From: Carya illinoinensis
Taxonomy: Eukaryota > Streptophyta > Magnoliopsida > Fagales > Juglandaceae
Length of the DNA stretch: 64,000 nucleotides
Direction of reading: 5' to 3'
NCBI RefSeq assembly: GCF_018687715.1
Contig: NC_056757.1
Coordinates: 3,571,501 to 3,635,500, forward strand
A model generated the notes under the pieces. The model was given only the letters and a program-made list of their open reading frames with translations, was not told the DNA's origin and searched no databases. The translations under genes were made by a program, and so were the position numbers. Of this stretch, positions 11,828 through 23,259 are shown one piece after another. Numbering within the stretch: the stretch's first letter is position 1; each line of letters starts with the position of its first letter.

Positions 11828-12423
11828 AATACATACTCCACAGTTGTTGTGGCCCCATGTATTCTACGTGTAAATACATACTCCACAGTTGTTGTGGCCC
11901 CATGTATTCTTCACAAACTTGACTTAACATTAAAAATACATACTCCACAGTTGTTGTGGCCCCATGTATTCTACATAAACTTGACTTAGCATGAAAAATA
12001 CATACTCCACAGTTGTTGTGGCCCCATGTATTCTATGTGTAAATACATACTCCACAGTTGTTGTGGCCCCATGTATTCTACACAAACTTGACTTAACATG
12101 AAAAATACATACTCCACAGTTGTTGTGGCCCCATGTATTCTATGTGTAAATACATACTCCACAGTTGTTGTGGCCCCATGTATTCTACACATCACAATGC
12201 AGTTAAATACATACTCCACAGTTGTTGTGGCCCCATGTATCCTACATAAACTTGACTTAACACCACAATGCAGTTAAATACATACTCCACAGTTGTTGTG
12301 GCCCCATGTATCCTACATAAACTTGACTTAACATGAAAAATACATACTCCACAGTTGTTGTGGCCCCATGTATTCTATGTGTAAATACATACTCCACAGT
12401 TGTTGTGGCCCCATGTATTCTAC
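11828..12423. repeat. Hairpin minisatellite in LTR C (11 units)
   Basis: Same palindromic core, eleven units, with a different order of linkers (ATGTGT, CACAATGCAGTT). Unit number is therefore variable within the family while the stem-forming bases are kept. Confidence 0.9.
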
Positions 12424-13950
12424 ACAAACTTAATATGAAACGTGACTGGAATACGAAAGGATTGAAGCCCTAACGTAACATAACGTGATTTGAACATAAC
12501 TTGAAATACATGACCAACTTAAGATAGAAACAATTCGTAACATGGCATAACATATAACAGACAACATATTTAACATGACATACTTGTAATGTACAGTAAT
12601 ACATGACAGAATATATTATGTAACAGATAAAAATTGATGACAGAATAAATTCTGTATAATAGACAATTACGTGATAACTTGGCATGGCATGACATATTTG
12701 ATAACATACATACATACACTGCAGTTCCTTTACTTAGCACACATACACAGTAGACTGCTAGTAAGTTAAAAGCTAACTTACCTCGATTTCCGCGTTTCTT
12801 ATTAAAACCTTAAGCGCGATCACGAGGAACTGTAATTAGTGATTCTAAAAGTTAGCACTAAATCACTAATAATTTGAAATATGGAAAAATACTAACTTAA
12901 AGAGTAAAATTTCTATTCTACTCTCTGCATGTAGGAAAATGACCGTTTTACCCATAACTTAAGGATTTTGCATACTAACTCCAAAAGTCACCAAAATTTA
13001 CATTCCTCATATAAATTTTATCCTCAATTCAAATATCAATTTAGAAAAATTTAAAACTAATCACAACTATTAAAACTCCATAGGGCCGAAATTCTCATAT
13101 GCTATTTCTATTGATTTTTGTTTCCAACTTGTTTTGATCAACCTTTTGATCTATGACTTATAAATATGTGATCTTCAAACCAAACCATCACATGGTTTAA
13201 AAAGATGTCCTAAAACATATATAAACTTCTAATTCAAGATCACATGGTTAAAAATTAACCAAAACATAAATTTAGCCAAGAACATCCACACTTTGGCTTA
13301 TCTGAATATCTCTTTACATAAAATTCCATATCTTTGAAACTAACATCAAATATCTTCAAAATAATAATATAACATGTATATAAGATGCTTAGGATCTTCC
13401 AATAAAATTATCAAAGTCATTAGAATAGGTTTAGACCACCAAAGAGTTAAACTTTCTCAAAACAGAAACTGTTTTTCCTCTTCCAGTTTCTAAGTTTCTA
13501 AATCTAAGAAAATATTTCATCAAAACCTTTAATCATGAAAAAATACTCAACCAATAGTCATATATACATGTTAACAATACTCCATAAAAATTTCGGACCA
13601 ATATCTATCCGTTAGCTTGGTCAAAAACTCCAAACTATAACATACTCTCCAGATTCACGCCCAGAATGACCTTTCTATGGTTAAAAATACTTTTGACTGA
13701 CCAAATGACCATGGAATGATACGAAAAATACATCTACGGAAACTAGACGCAAAGAGAAACAACTTATATGAAGGAGACTTTATGATAAAACACTTACAAA
13801 AGCTTCGAAATGGGTGTGCAAAAGAACTCCTAAAAACTGTCCGAGAGAGAGTGTTTGGTATTCTTTCAATGGAAAGCGTAAATGAAGATAATTTCGTGGG
13901 GAGGGGTGGCTGGAGATACTTGTGGATGAGATATGGAAGAGATGAGGCTG

Positions 13951-14175
13951 GAGTGAGAGTTAAGTGTAGGACTCTCTTACCCGAAGTGAGAGTTAAGTGT
14001 AGGACTCTCTTACCGGAGTGAGAGTGGAGTGTAGGACTCTCTTACCTAATAATATCTACAAAAATCAACTCAATATATTTTTACCCAATAATATCCACGA
14101 AATTAGCTTAAAATATTTTTATCCAATAATATCTACAAAATTAGCTTAAGATATTTTTATCCATTAATATCTACA
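13951..14175. repeat. Two short tandem arrays unique to LTR C
   Basis: 13951-14046 holds three 32-33 bp units around AAGTGTAGGACTCTCTTACC. 14047-14175 holds about four AT-rich units of roughly 43 bp around AATAATATCTAC. Neither occurs in LTRs A or B. Confidence 0.75.
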
Positions 14176-14458
14176 GTTTTGAACAGACGTTTCGCCCGAA
14201 ATTATGAAAAAATGTTATTGCGCCATAAGACCTTAAATAACCCTTTGAGTCTAATGGCACAAACCATAATACATTTTGACACTTCTAACTATCTCCAATA
14301 ATCAAAAACACTTCTGATATCATAATGAGTAATAACACTAACTATGTAGTTAGCCTAAAACCTATATGATTAATGGATTCGTGAAAACTTATAGACTATT
14401 CACGAGGTTCCTAAAGTCAATAGAAATTCCACAATTGAATTTCTAGCGGGCTGTTACA

Positions 14459-16796
14459 CGCTGTCACCCACGTGCACACCAAACCTCTATCCCTTGATCA
14501 TACCCTCCTTCCACAACCAACACCGACTTTTCTCTCTCCCTCACGGCCTGAGCCACCCCACCACTGCCGTGCTTCTCAAAAATCAGAATTTTTTTTTTTC
14601 AAAATTTTTGGAAGATTTGTGCGTGGTGGGTATCATGATGGATTTGAGTGTTTTTGGTTGGTGTCGTTATAGATCTGGACAAATTTTGCCCTGGGTCATG
14701 CGTTGTGCTAGATAAATTGGTTTTGGAGAGAGATACAAATGAATGAAATTAAAGAGAAGACATAAAGGCACGAAAGAAATTAAAGAGAAAGATAATAAAT
14801 GAATTTAGACAGATTTAGTAAACGGAATTAACTTTAACGGGAATAATGAAACTAACAATAAAACAACAAATTTCCATTAGACAAGCTCTTTTTATATATA
14901 AAGATATATATTAGGTAAAAGCAACGTGCTTTGCACGTTTGCTTAGTTGGATCAAATAGTTATTTTACAAAAATAGTATTTTTTTTTTTACAAAAAATTG
15001 ATTAATTTAATGCATAGAAAAAAAGAGAAAATTTTAACAAATATTTTTTGATAATGATAACTTAGTGAAATATAATAATTACATGTTTGATAGACTAGAA
15101 GCCAAAAAGACTTGTTGGCCTAAACAAATTCATAGTTTTACCCTATATATGTGTGTCGAATATAATGTTTTTGAGTAATATGCAGTAAGTAAATTAGTAA
15201 TATCCATAGTTTTACCCTATATATTCAATCTGAGGCACGCATGCCCAGTTGAATAGCAACTACTGCACTATCACAAGGCAGCTCATTGCTTAGATTATTA
15301 GAAAGTCATGATCATCACTAGATAGTTTGAAAAGCGATATATATGATCATGAGCAAGATCATAAAATTATGGTTTTTGATGAGGAGCACGTACTTTAAAA
15401 TAGATAGAAGAGGCCAGCGCCCTTTAAGTCACAGTTCCAATAGTTCCCTCCATGGGAGAAGAATTTTTTTTTTTTTCCCTTTAAATCTGCCAATTTAGCT
15501 CTATCTATTTTAATAAAGAAGATCGAATATAATGGTGTAATCTCAGATTTCCCAAAACTTTAATAAAGGTTCTGTCAGTACAATTTTTCCCATTAATTAA
15601 ACAATAAGCTCTAGTGGCGCACTGTACTCTATAGGATCTATCCAACTTTTTCTTTCTTTTTTTTTTAAAAAAAATTGGGATCTATCCAACTGGATCCTGT
15701 TAAACTAAACTTTTTGTGATATCGATATTTCCATCACAAAGTTGGGAAATAATTTTTTACAACTTTTTCTATACACTATTTGAAGCGAGTATATATCCAT
15801 CGGCAGCCATAGATATCAATCTTTCACTACCGAACGTAAAATCTTTAAACCAAAGTTAATTAATATATGAATTCTCGTGGTAAACTGATAAGGAAGGACC
15901 CAGTAAGGTAGAGCAGCAGAGTTTTTCTGTCTAGCTCTAACGAAGGGACCCTGTCCAGATCTAGAAGTTTGTCAGAGAAGCAGGGTTTGAGATTACACTG
16001 CAGGTTCCTGTTCGCATCAGGTGATCGATCTCTTCCTCTTTCACGATCGGCTTTGGAAGCTGCTCTGCCAATCGAAGATCGTTCTCGTGCAAGTCCCTGT
16101 TTCGAGTTCTCATATCTTCTGCAAAACGCAGAATCCTCTACTGCTTTGCGTGTCCTGCTGCCAGCCAACTCCTCTTTTCGTGCGTCCATTTTTTACTCTT
16201 CTTTTTAGTATCTTCCGACTAAAACCCCAACATGGTGGAGGTCAAGGAAAAGAGGCAGACACACACAGAAATGGCGTGCCTCGGTACAGATCTGAAGCAG
16301 ATCTAGAGAACAGGGCTGAATAAATATTTACAGCCATTTAAGATGCATAAACAAAACGAAGATGCAGGAAAAAAAATTAAAAAACAAGATGCATAAAGAA
16401 AACCAAAATTTATACCCTAACCATAGTGGAGAAAACCAGCCCTTGGTCCTTGAAGAAGAATTGCCGTCCGGCGTTCTTCGGTATGGATCTAAAGCAGATC
16501 TAGAGAACAGAGTACTAATGGAGAAAGAAAGAAAGAGAGAGATGAGAGAGAAGAGAGAGAAGAGAGACTTTTGCAGTGCTGGACAAACGAACTTAACGAA
16601 CAATAGAAATGGAGACTTAACAGGAAAAAGAATACTTACTGTTCATAGTTAAATTTAATGGAAAAATAAGAAAATCAGTTAGATAGATTCTTATTATAAT
16701 AGAATAGATATATATATTAAAAAGGCAAAAGAAAAATATTAGGACTGCATGCATGCATTGATATATAAGCTAATTAAAGTCACTGTAACTCCCCGA
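14459..16796. other. Non-coding interval with simple-sequence and short direct repeats
   Basis: No gene is supported here. Short frames near 14470-14715 and 15860-16650 have no recognisable domain. A roughly 30-bp direct repeat containing AGCAGATCTAGAGAACAG occurs near 16283-16316 and 16480-16514, flanking GA-rich sequence. A candidate Helitron terminus lies at 14911-14940. Confidence 0.5.
14911..14940 (-). mobile_element. Candidate Helitron 3' terminus
   Basis: On the minus strand a perfect hairpin AACGTGC-AAA-GCACGTT is followed by GCTTTTAC and then CTAA, with a T as the next base. Helitron 3' ends have a short GC-containing hairpin about 10 bases before CTRR and insert next to T. No matching 5' TC terminus was found to the right, so the extent is unknown. 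Confidence 0.4.
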
Positions 16797-17040
16797 TATA
16801 AGAGTACTGAACACAGTTGTATGTACGTATTGTGAAAAACTGTCACACCTTGTATTGCATATGTGAAGAATATATATACACAGCTAATGCTAACATAAAA
16901 GGAAAGAACATATTAATACTGCTTTGATGTACAGAATATTACAAGAGCCAAAATGGATAAGTAAAAACAGAGTTGACTTTAGGAATAGTGCTCAGCCTTG
17001 ATCACGGGGGAATTATTGTGCATGATTTCCATTGTGACCA
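16797..17040 (-). repeat. 3' LTR of the minus-strand copia element
   Basis: Matches 19562-19794 from TATAAGAG through GCATGATTTCC, with scattered substitutions and small indels. The inner boundary is uncertain because the deletion of RT/RNase H ends close to it. Confidence 0.75.
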
Positions 17041-17239
17041 TGCGGGTGGGTTGACGAGGCCGTGTGTCAACAATTGGGTCAGCAGCAGAGAGAGCAGGGG
17101 CTATGTGCAAGGTAGCACTATCAGAGGAAGAAATCCCAGGGTGACACTAGTGCAAGGCACGGACGGCAGGTGGTGTTGGCCAGCATTTTCCAAATGGGAT
17201 CTGAGACAGGGGAACCATGAGGCACAGAAGTGTCAAGTG

Positions 17240-18562
17240 TTAGGAGTAGCGGAGGTGGTGACACAGATAAAGTGGTGGTGAAGTGTGGGAGTTCCAAAAA
17301 TGAGGAAAGACAGACTCATCAAAACGAACATGGCGTAATAGGAAAATCCTATGAGTGGTGGGGTCGAGACACTTGTATGCACTTTGGGAGGTAGAGTAAC
17401 CAACAAAGATACATGGTTGGGACTTGGGTTCCAATTTGTGTTGAGAATATGGTTTAAGCCATGGAAAATACAAACATCTAAACACCCGAAGTTTGAGATA
17501 ATTGGGAGGGAAGTTGAACAGAATTTCGAAGAAAGATTTAAGAAAATGCAGAGGTGTGGGCATTCTATTTATGAGATAGACAGTAACTTGAAAATCCAAG
17601 CTCTAGTAGGTGGGTGGAAGATGTGCTTGATGGAGTAAAGTCATGCATGTTTCCGCAATATGCCGGTAATGGCATTCAACCACTCCACTTTGTTCAGGAG
17701 TGTGGGGAGTAGTTGTGAGATGACTTATTCCATGGTGGCTGAGATAGCCCCAAAGGGCAACAAACTCTCCTCCATTATTGGAGTAGAGATGTTTGGTGGG
17801 AAGCGAAAATTGCTTTTCAAGTATTGCTTTGAGTTGAGGAAAAATAGTGGAAACCTCAGATTTTAGTTTCATGGGAAAATACCAAGAATATTTGGTGTGA
17901 TGATCAACAAATAAAACATAGTATCTATATCCTTCAAGGGAGATGAGAGGGGCAAGACCCCAAACATCAGTAAATAAATATTCAAGAGGCAAGGACTTCG
18001 AGATACTAGAGGCATGAAATGGTAACTTCTAACTTTTATTAATAGAGCATGAAGTACATAAGGAATTAGAGACATGATTATTTGTTGGTAATTGAAAAGC
18101 TTTGATTAAAAGGGTGACAAGTTGCCGAAAGGGATGACCCAAACGATTATGCCAAATTTCAGAAGAGACACGTTCAGTGGTGAAGGCTGCCTTCAGATTT
18201 CCAACAGGATAGGAAGATGCTGGCAATGTGTAGATGTCGTTGTCACATGGCCCTTGCATTAGTGTCGCCCCCGACGTCAGACCCTTCACAAAGAAGTGAT
18301 AAGGATGAAATTCAAGAACAAGATTATTTGTTTTGGTAAATTCATGCACTGAAATTAGATTTTTATGAATTTCAGGGACACAAAAAGTATTTTTAAGAAC
18401 AATACTTTGAGTAGGTAACTGAAATTTGACAGTGCCAACATGTGAAATTTGCAAATCTGATCCATCACCTATTATAACCTCATCGATGCCATCATACTCT
18501 GAATGTATAGAAAGTTTGGACATATCAGACGTGATATGGTGGGATGCTCCAAAATCAACCAC
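17240..18562 (-). pseudogene. Copia protease and integrase remnants
   Basis: Three successive minus-strand frames hold pol pieces. 18562-18029 starts with VVDFGASHH, where a copia protease would have D-S/T-G, and contains the GAG-pre-integrase segment WHNRLGHP. 17992-17603 has integrase core motifs including LYSNNGGEF and EQSGVVECHYRHI. 17599-17240 is the integrase C-terminal part with FVGYSTSQSAYKC. Frame changes separate them and the protease active site appears altered. Sequence then passes straight to the 3' LTR, so RT and RNase H were lost in one deletion. Non-functional. Confidence 0.8.
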
Positions 18563-18715
18563 CCAAGACTTTTCAGATGAGCCAGTAGCAACACAGTTTG
18601 CAGTTGGAGAAGATGGATTCTAAAATTTTCTGCATTGGAGAGCCATGTGACCTGGTGTGGCACAAAACTAACATACTATGGATGACTTGTTGGAAGAGGA
18701 ACTTGAGTGTTGCTG

Positions 18716-19504
18716 CTATGATGATCGCTGATTAGATCGCGAGTTGGGATTGCTTATGTTGGATTTGCCCCGATGAGATGAAGAAGAGGGACCTTTCTTA
18801 TGGTGATAGCTGGCAGTAGCAACGTTGGTTTGTTGCAGTGTCTCAAGGCGATGAAGATAGGTCTCATGACTGACAAGCAAGTCATGTAGCTCTTCAAATG
18901 TTAGAGGGTTTTCACGTGTGCGAATGGATCCTACAATATCACGGTATTCAGATCCGAAGCCATTTAGAATGTAGAGCATGAGATCATCATTAGTGAGAGG
19001 TGAATCCACTAGTGCTAGTTCATCAGCAATGGATTTGACTTGCTGGAGATAATCCGTGACACTTTTGGCACCACGATTCAAGGACGTTAGCGTGTCCTTG
19101 AGTTGCATGACCCTCGTTCTGGAATGATTGGCATAGAGCCGGGTCAGTTTGAGCCAAGCTTCTCTGGAAGTGCTAGACTCAGCAATAAGTGGCATGATGG
19201 TTTTAGAAAATGAAGTGAAAATGCCATTGAGAAGAAATTTATCTTGGTGAATCCAACGATTGTGAGCAGTAATAACTTCTGCAGTGGGGGAACTCTCGAG
19301 TATGGGACAAGGGTTGGAACTAGTGATAAAACCCTGTAGATCATACCCAATGACAAGACTGTCAAGTTGAGCACGCCATGCCGGGAAGTTGGAGGAGGTC
19401 AGCTTGTAAGGAAACTGGGCATTTGCGTTAATGGCAATGATGTTAGTTTCGGGAGGACGGATGAGGGAGTTGGAGTTAGTAACAGAGGGGGGTGTTTGAG
19501 CCAT
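18716..19504 (-). CDS. Copia gag polyprotein N-terminal part (UBN2/Retrotran_gag type)
   Basis: This 262-residue frame is the gag capsid-like part of the element, which would package the element RNA. The family pattern is clear: YKLTSSNFPAWRAQLDSL near the start, then W..W and LYANHSRTRVMQLK in the middle, then LTFEELHDLLVSHE near the end. The first ATG follows the 5' LTR and degraded PBS. The frame ends in a serine-rich tail at a stop. Just beyond it, around 18640-18670, a CCHC knuckle continues but is broken by a further stop, so the normal gag-pol continuity is lost. It is uninterrupted over its length, yet it belongs to an old element with no RT, so function is doubtful. Confidence 0.75.
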   Translation of the reverse strand: MAQTPPSVTNSNSLIRPPETNIIAINANAQFPYKLTSSNFPAWRAQLDSLVIGYDLQGFITSSNPCPILESSPTAEVITAHNRWIHQDKFLLNGIFTSFSKTIMPLIAESSTSREAWLKLTRLYANHSRTRVMQLKDTLTSLNRGAKSVTDYLQQVKSIADELALVDSPLTNDDLMLYILNGFGSEYRDIVGSIRTRENPLTFEELHDLLVSHETYLHRLETLQQTNVATASYHHKKGPSSSSHRGKSNISNPNSRSNQRSS

Positions 19505-19561
19505 AGCAGAAGTGAAGAACAGAGGATCAACTCGTTTGAAAGAGAAGGGCTTGTGATACTA

Positions 19562-19794
19562 TATAAGAGTATTGAACACAATTGTGTGTATTGTGAAAAA
19601 CTGTCCCACCTTGTATTGCATACGTGATGAATATATATACACAACTAATGCTAACATAAAAGGAAAGAACATATTAATGTTGCTTTGCTGTACAAAATAT
19701 CACAAGAACCAAAATAGGTAAAAACAGAGTTGACTCCAAGAATAGTGCTCAGCCTTGATCATGGAGGAATTGTTGTGCATGATTTCCGTTATCA
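19562..19794 (-). repeat. 5' LTR of the minus-strand copia element
   Basis: 233 bp. On the minus strand it starts TGATAACGGAAATC and ends CTCTTATA. It is followed by TAGTATCACAAGCCC, which looks like a mutated TGGTATCAGAGC primer-binding site. Confidence 0.72.
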
Positions 19795-22100
19795 TCTGTT
19801 ACCCGGTGCTCTAAAGAGGCACGCCTGCCTTTGAGGGGTGGGCGATGTACATTATGCTGCGTGGCCAACAAATATTAGAAGACCACGCGTACGTACGTGT
19901 TCCATTAATTCTGAATCTTCCACTGGTCCGCCATTAAAACAATTAGCTAGCACGACTACTGCAGTACTAGATCTGCACATATACAACAACTTTTGATAGC
20001 TGAGATGATCAGGACGACCCAACTAATGAATTATAAATAGCATTATATTATATGCTGATGATCTTAATCGAGTATTTGGAGTAGTAGTACTGCAATTACC
20101 ATAAAACGATTCATGCATTAATCGGTGATAGTACTGGATCATCATGATTCTTTTGACAGGTTTAAGCATGTACGTCCAAATCTGCATTAATACAGATTTT
20201 AAAGAATCCTTCACAACCAGAAAGCTAGCTGTTGGTGAATGCGTACGTCGTCCAATCCACAATATTGCAGCTAATTGCCATAGATTCGATGTGGATCCTA
20301 AGTGATCATAGGTTGGCCAAAGTTAAAACGTTGGTACACGGAATGATGAGTAAAAGAATCACAATCCACCCAACCAGTACTCAAGTGGCCCAATATTTTT
20401 CAATTAGAAGTGTTACGAAAAAAAAGAAAAAATAATCTAAGGTGCTACATTTTTACGATAAACTATTTTATAATCTAAGGTGCTACATCAAGCTAGAGCC
20501 TACATTACTTTGTGAGTCTATTTTTATATGTAATCTTTTTATGATTGGAATATTTATTTTTCTTTTTTAATATAGATTATAACAATGGATTTTAGATCAA
20601 CCTCGCCTGTTATTATCATTTTAATAGTCGTTTCTATTTGATCAAACACCTTTTTTTCTTAAAACATTTTTTTTATATCAATTGTCTAAAGGCGGTGTAA
20701 GTACCAATTAGGCAGACTCAGATGATCGATCTGCATGCTGCAATCTGTAGACACGAAATTAAATTTGGAGAACCATAATTTATTGATCATTCATTGTCTA
20801 ACATCATGGCGTAAGACAACATATATATATATATTTATATATATATACACTTTGTTAATTAGTTTGCAATACCATGCGGATGAAAAAAGATGCATGCTTT
20901 CCCCAAAATGCTGTTATTAAAATGACATCTAGGACCTATGTTGTAATATTTGAGTAAAATTGGTGGCAACAACTCGCGGCAAATGAGGTAGACGATCATC
21001 CATTATTGCATGAGGTCTTACATTAATAATTATTTATTTCATGATTGAGAAAGATTTAACTTGTGCCAATCATGCTAACATAATATAAATAATTAAACCT
21101 ATATTTTTCAATCAACTTAAACTTTTTAAATAAATAGTAATTTTATATTAGGTCAAAGCAGATATATATATATATATATATATTTATTGAGTTCGAATCC
21201 CATCATATCCATTTGGTGTTGGTTTTTGGACACCCACCCACTTATTATTGCATGGTTAGTGCCTCGATCCCTGCCTCGATCCCTACATAAATTAGAGAAA
21301 AAATATTTGCAACCATGAATTATATAACCGCCATGTAATCAATTTAAAAAAATAAATAAAATATGAAATCTACATTAAAAAAATTAATTTTTTAATAGTA
21401 GATCTCATTCTTTTTTAAAACGATTACGCGATATTTACACACTTCACGATTATATATAGAATTACTCTACAAATTAATGGTGCATAACCTATTTTATCCT
21501 GTTCTACCTAATTCTTCATGTCTGATTTAGCTGAGTAATTTTTTCTTGTCCTCTTTTTTTTTTTTTTTTTTATTGGTGCTAGCTAGTTGATGACAGTGCT
21601 TGTGCTTCGAGTGTTGGAACCATTTAATGCATATAGGATTGGATAAGCAAGCCGCTAGAAACGGCCATTTTCTCCAAAATTCCACCTTATCGATTTCTGC
21701 CTTAAGATGATCATCAAATGCCAACATAGGCCATTTTCGGAAAACGTTAATGGCTGGCTAAAAGCACCTACATGCATGCTCCCAGCCAAAACTACATGCA
21801 TGCTCCCACCCAAAACGGATAATACTGGTCCATATATATATTCTTGTGACCTACATCTATACATATGACCACTGATCGAATCACTAATCATAATCCTTGG
21901 TCGACCGATATTCTTGCAAAACTGGCCCCACTCAAGCACTAGCATTAATAAAGGCTTTCTTCCATACTTACAAAACATGATTTCACGTCTACTTTACAAT
22001 AAAAATAACTTTACAATTTAACAAATCACATCAAACTACATTAGTTTTGATCATACGCCAATGGGCTAAACAACAAGATCATGATGATGTTCAATGATCA
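19795..22100. other. AT-rich intergenic sequence
   Basis: No gene is supported. It holds TA microsatellites near 20820-20850 and 21165-21185, a duplicated GGTGCTACAT segment near 20439-20490, and two copies of a 24-bp repeat with CTACATGCATGCTCCCA near 21768-21820. Confidence 0.5.
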
Positions 22101-22123
22101 GGATATCATTATTGGCCAATGAG

Positions 22124-22330
22124 TCATCCACCACAATACATGATGTTTAGCGATTCCAACTCGCTAGGGGTCACCACCAATCGCCATGAGAAGCCGTCGA
22201 ACCTTTGGACTTTTATGGGGGCCCCTGCCAGTTTTGCGTTCTTGAAGCCTCGAGGGGAACCTACAGGTTTGTCAGGCTTAGGGTTTTTTGTGCCTTTCGG
22301 GGAAATACGAGAAGAGCTCTTCGAAGCCAT
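22124..22330 (-). CDS. Short antisense ORF in the LTR-like block, unknown function
   Basis: A 68-codon frame begins MASKSSSRISPKGTKNPK. It is lysine/proline/serine-rich at the start and then has KVQRFDGFSWRLVVTPSELE, which looks like the start of a folded domain. The longer upstream in-frame start at 22585 is less likely, because a minus-strand TATA box (22452-22459) lies between the two and would place the cap site just upstream of 22330. I do not recognise the protein. It may be the first exon of a gene or the N-terminus of an element protein, and it stops close to the block edge. Confidence 0.35.
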   Translation of the reverse strand: MASKSSSRISPKGTKNPKPDKPVGSPRGFKNAKLAGAPIKVQRFDGFSWRLVVTPSELESLNIMYCGG

Positions 22331-22451
22331 GAGTGTATGATGAAAAAAAGTGAAGTGGGCACAGAAGGGTTCGAGGTAGAAAGACAAGGGCAAAAGGCAC
22401 TTGGGGAGTAAAGGAGGAAGCAAAGAGACTATGTACAGCCAAGGGAATGAG

Positions 22452-22459
22452 TTTATATA
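22452..22459 (-). promoter_or_regulatory. Minus-strand TATA box in the LTR-like block
   Basis: The minus strand reads CTATATAAACTC about 120 bp upstream of the ATG at 22330, followed by a pyrimidine-rich leader. Confidence 0.45.
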
Positions 22460-23249
22460 GGCCCAAGTGATAGTTTGTATCCCAAAGTCGTGAAGACACA
22501 CACACCCCATGGAGGTTGCACGAACTACGTAAAGAAACGTGCAGGAGCCGCCTAACACCATCAATGCAAAAGGGACATAACGCACTTAATCAAGTGCCTG
22601 AAACCAACCATTCGAGACATGTCAATAAAATTGGAATGGGAACAGTTGCCCCATGCACTGGGAGACAAAAAGACCAAGTGGGAACAACCCACGACCTGAC
22701 ATAGGGAAGGCCCAGGAAGCGAAAACGCCCTCCCACTCCAACAAAGAGGATAGCTAATGGCTGAAAATGCAGGAAGATGTGAAGATGAAAGCAATAAGAA
22801 ATTTCCATCGAACCAGTCGATAGGAATTAGTGGGGTAACTATAAAGGGATTTTCCCCTCGGGCCTAAGGCCCAAAATGCAAGTCCAAACATAGGGAGCCC
22901 AAGCCAATCAGATGACCCATTGGCCTATTAAGTTCCACTGGCCACGATCACGTTGGAAGTCGCTAAAGACAGGAAAACGAGAGACACGTCCCCCAGCCCA
23001 GCCTCACCTTATGATGCCTAGCTTCTGAGGACCTATACGGCCAAGCCTAAACACAGGGAACCCTTGATCCTCAGAAAAGCAAGTGCACGGAAGCTGACGG
23101 AGAGCGCCTGCAAGTGAACAGAGGGGACAAGAAGGCATGCCGCATTTATTGTGCCACCTAAGAAGGCCACGCCACATTAAAATACTCTAACCAAGGGGAC
23201 ATCTAAGGTGACGTATATCCTTGACACAGGCATGGGCCTTCAAGAACGA

Positions 23250-23259
23250 GGTATAAAAG
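23250..23259 (+). promoter_or_regulatory. Plus-strand TATA box in the LTR-like block
   Basis: GTATAAAAGG is followed by about 200 bases without an ORF and then the putative LTR end. It matches the expected U3/R promoter position. Confidence 0.5.

Larger units (their letters stand above)
1..14458 (-). mobile_element. Tandem array of a non-autonomous (LARD-like) LTR retrotransposon
   Basis: The order along the plus strand is partial internal region, LTR, internal, LTR, internal, LTR. The unit is 5371 bp and bases 1 and 5372 are equivalent. Each LTR is followed on the minus strand by a primer-binding site matching initiator tRNA-Met, and preceded by a purine tract, so the element runs on the minus strand. 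The LTRs are about 3.15 kb and the internal region about 2.2 kb. No protease, RT, RNase H or integrase is encoded, which fits a LARD-type element mobilised in trans. Between the two full units I found only two base differences, near 2677/8048 and 5057/10428. Such arrays usually come from unequal recombination between LTRs. An assembly duplication is possible given the near identity. Confidence 0.88.
11247..14458 (-). repeat. LTR C: outermost 5' LTR with a different U3
   Basis: The part next to the PBS (11247 to about 12830) is close to LTRs A and B, but its minisatellite has 11 units instead of 8. From about 12830 to about 14390 the sequence is unrelated to the other LTRs. The last roughly 65 bp (the start of the LTR on the minus strand) match again and end in CTGTTACA at 14458. 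The LTR is therefore a mosaic: shared ends and shared R/U5-side sequence, but a replaced U3 of about 1.6 kb. Confidence 0.8.
16797..19794 (-). mobile_element. Ty1/copia element, RT/RNase H deleted
   Basis: Two related terminal repeats (about 16797-17040 and 19562-19794) flank gag, protease and integrase sequence on the minus strand. The integrase C-terminal region runs almost directly into the 3' LTR, so reverse transcriptase, RNase H and the polypurine tract are missing. The LTRs differ at roughly one base in ten by eye. No clear 5-bp TSD was found. Non-autonomous and old. Confidence 0.82.

Noticed and set aside
13716..14021. 101-codon plus-strand frame in LTR C
   Set aside because: Its end is made of the 33-bp tandem repeat and no domain is recognisable.
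15860..16652. Group of overlapping frames on both strands in GA-rich sequence
   Set aside because: Charged or serine-rich translations from simple sequence. No promoter, splice or domain support.
16797..19794. A 5-bp target duplication for the RT-less copia element
   Set aside because: The flanks at the best LTR borders do not match, so no TSD is claimed.
21527..21978. Two minus-strand frames near 21.5-22.0 kb
   Set aside because: No domain, and they include a T-run and a short tandem repeat.
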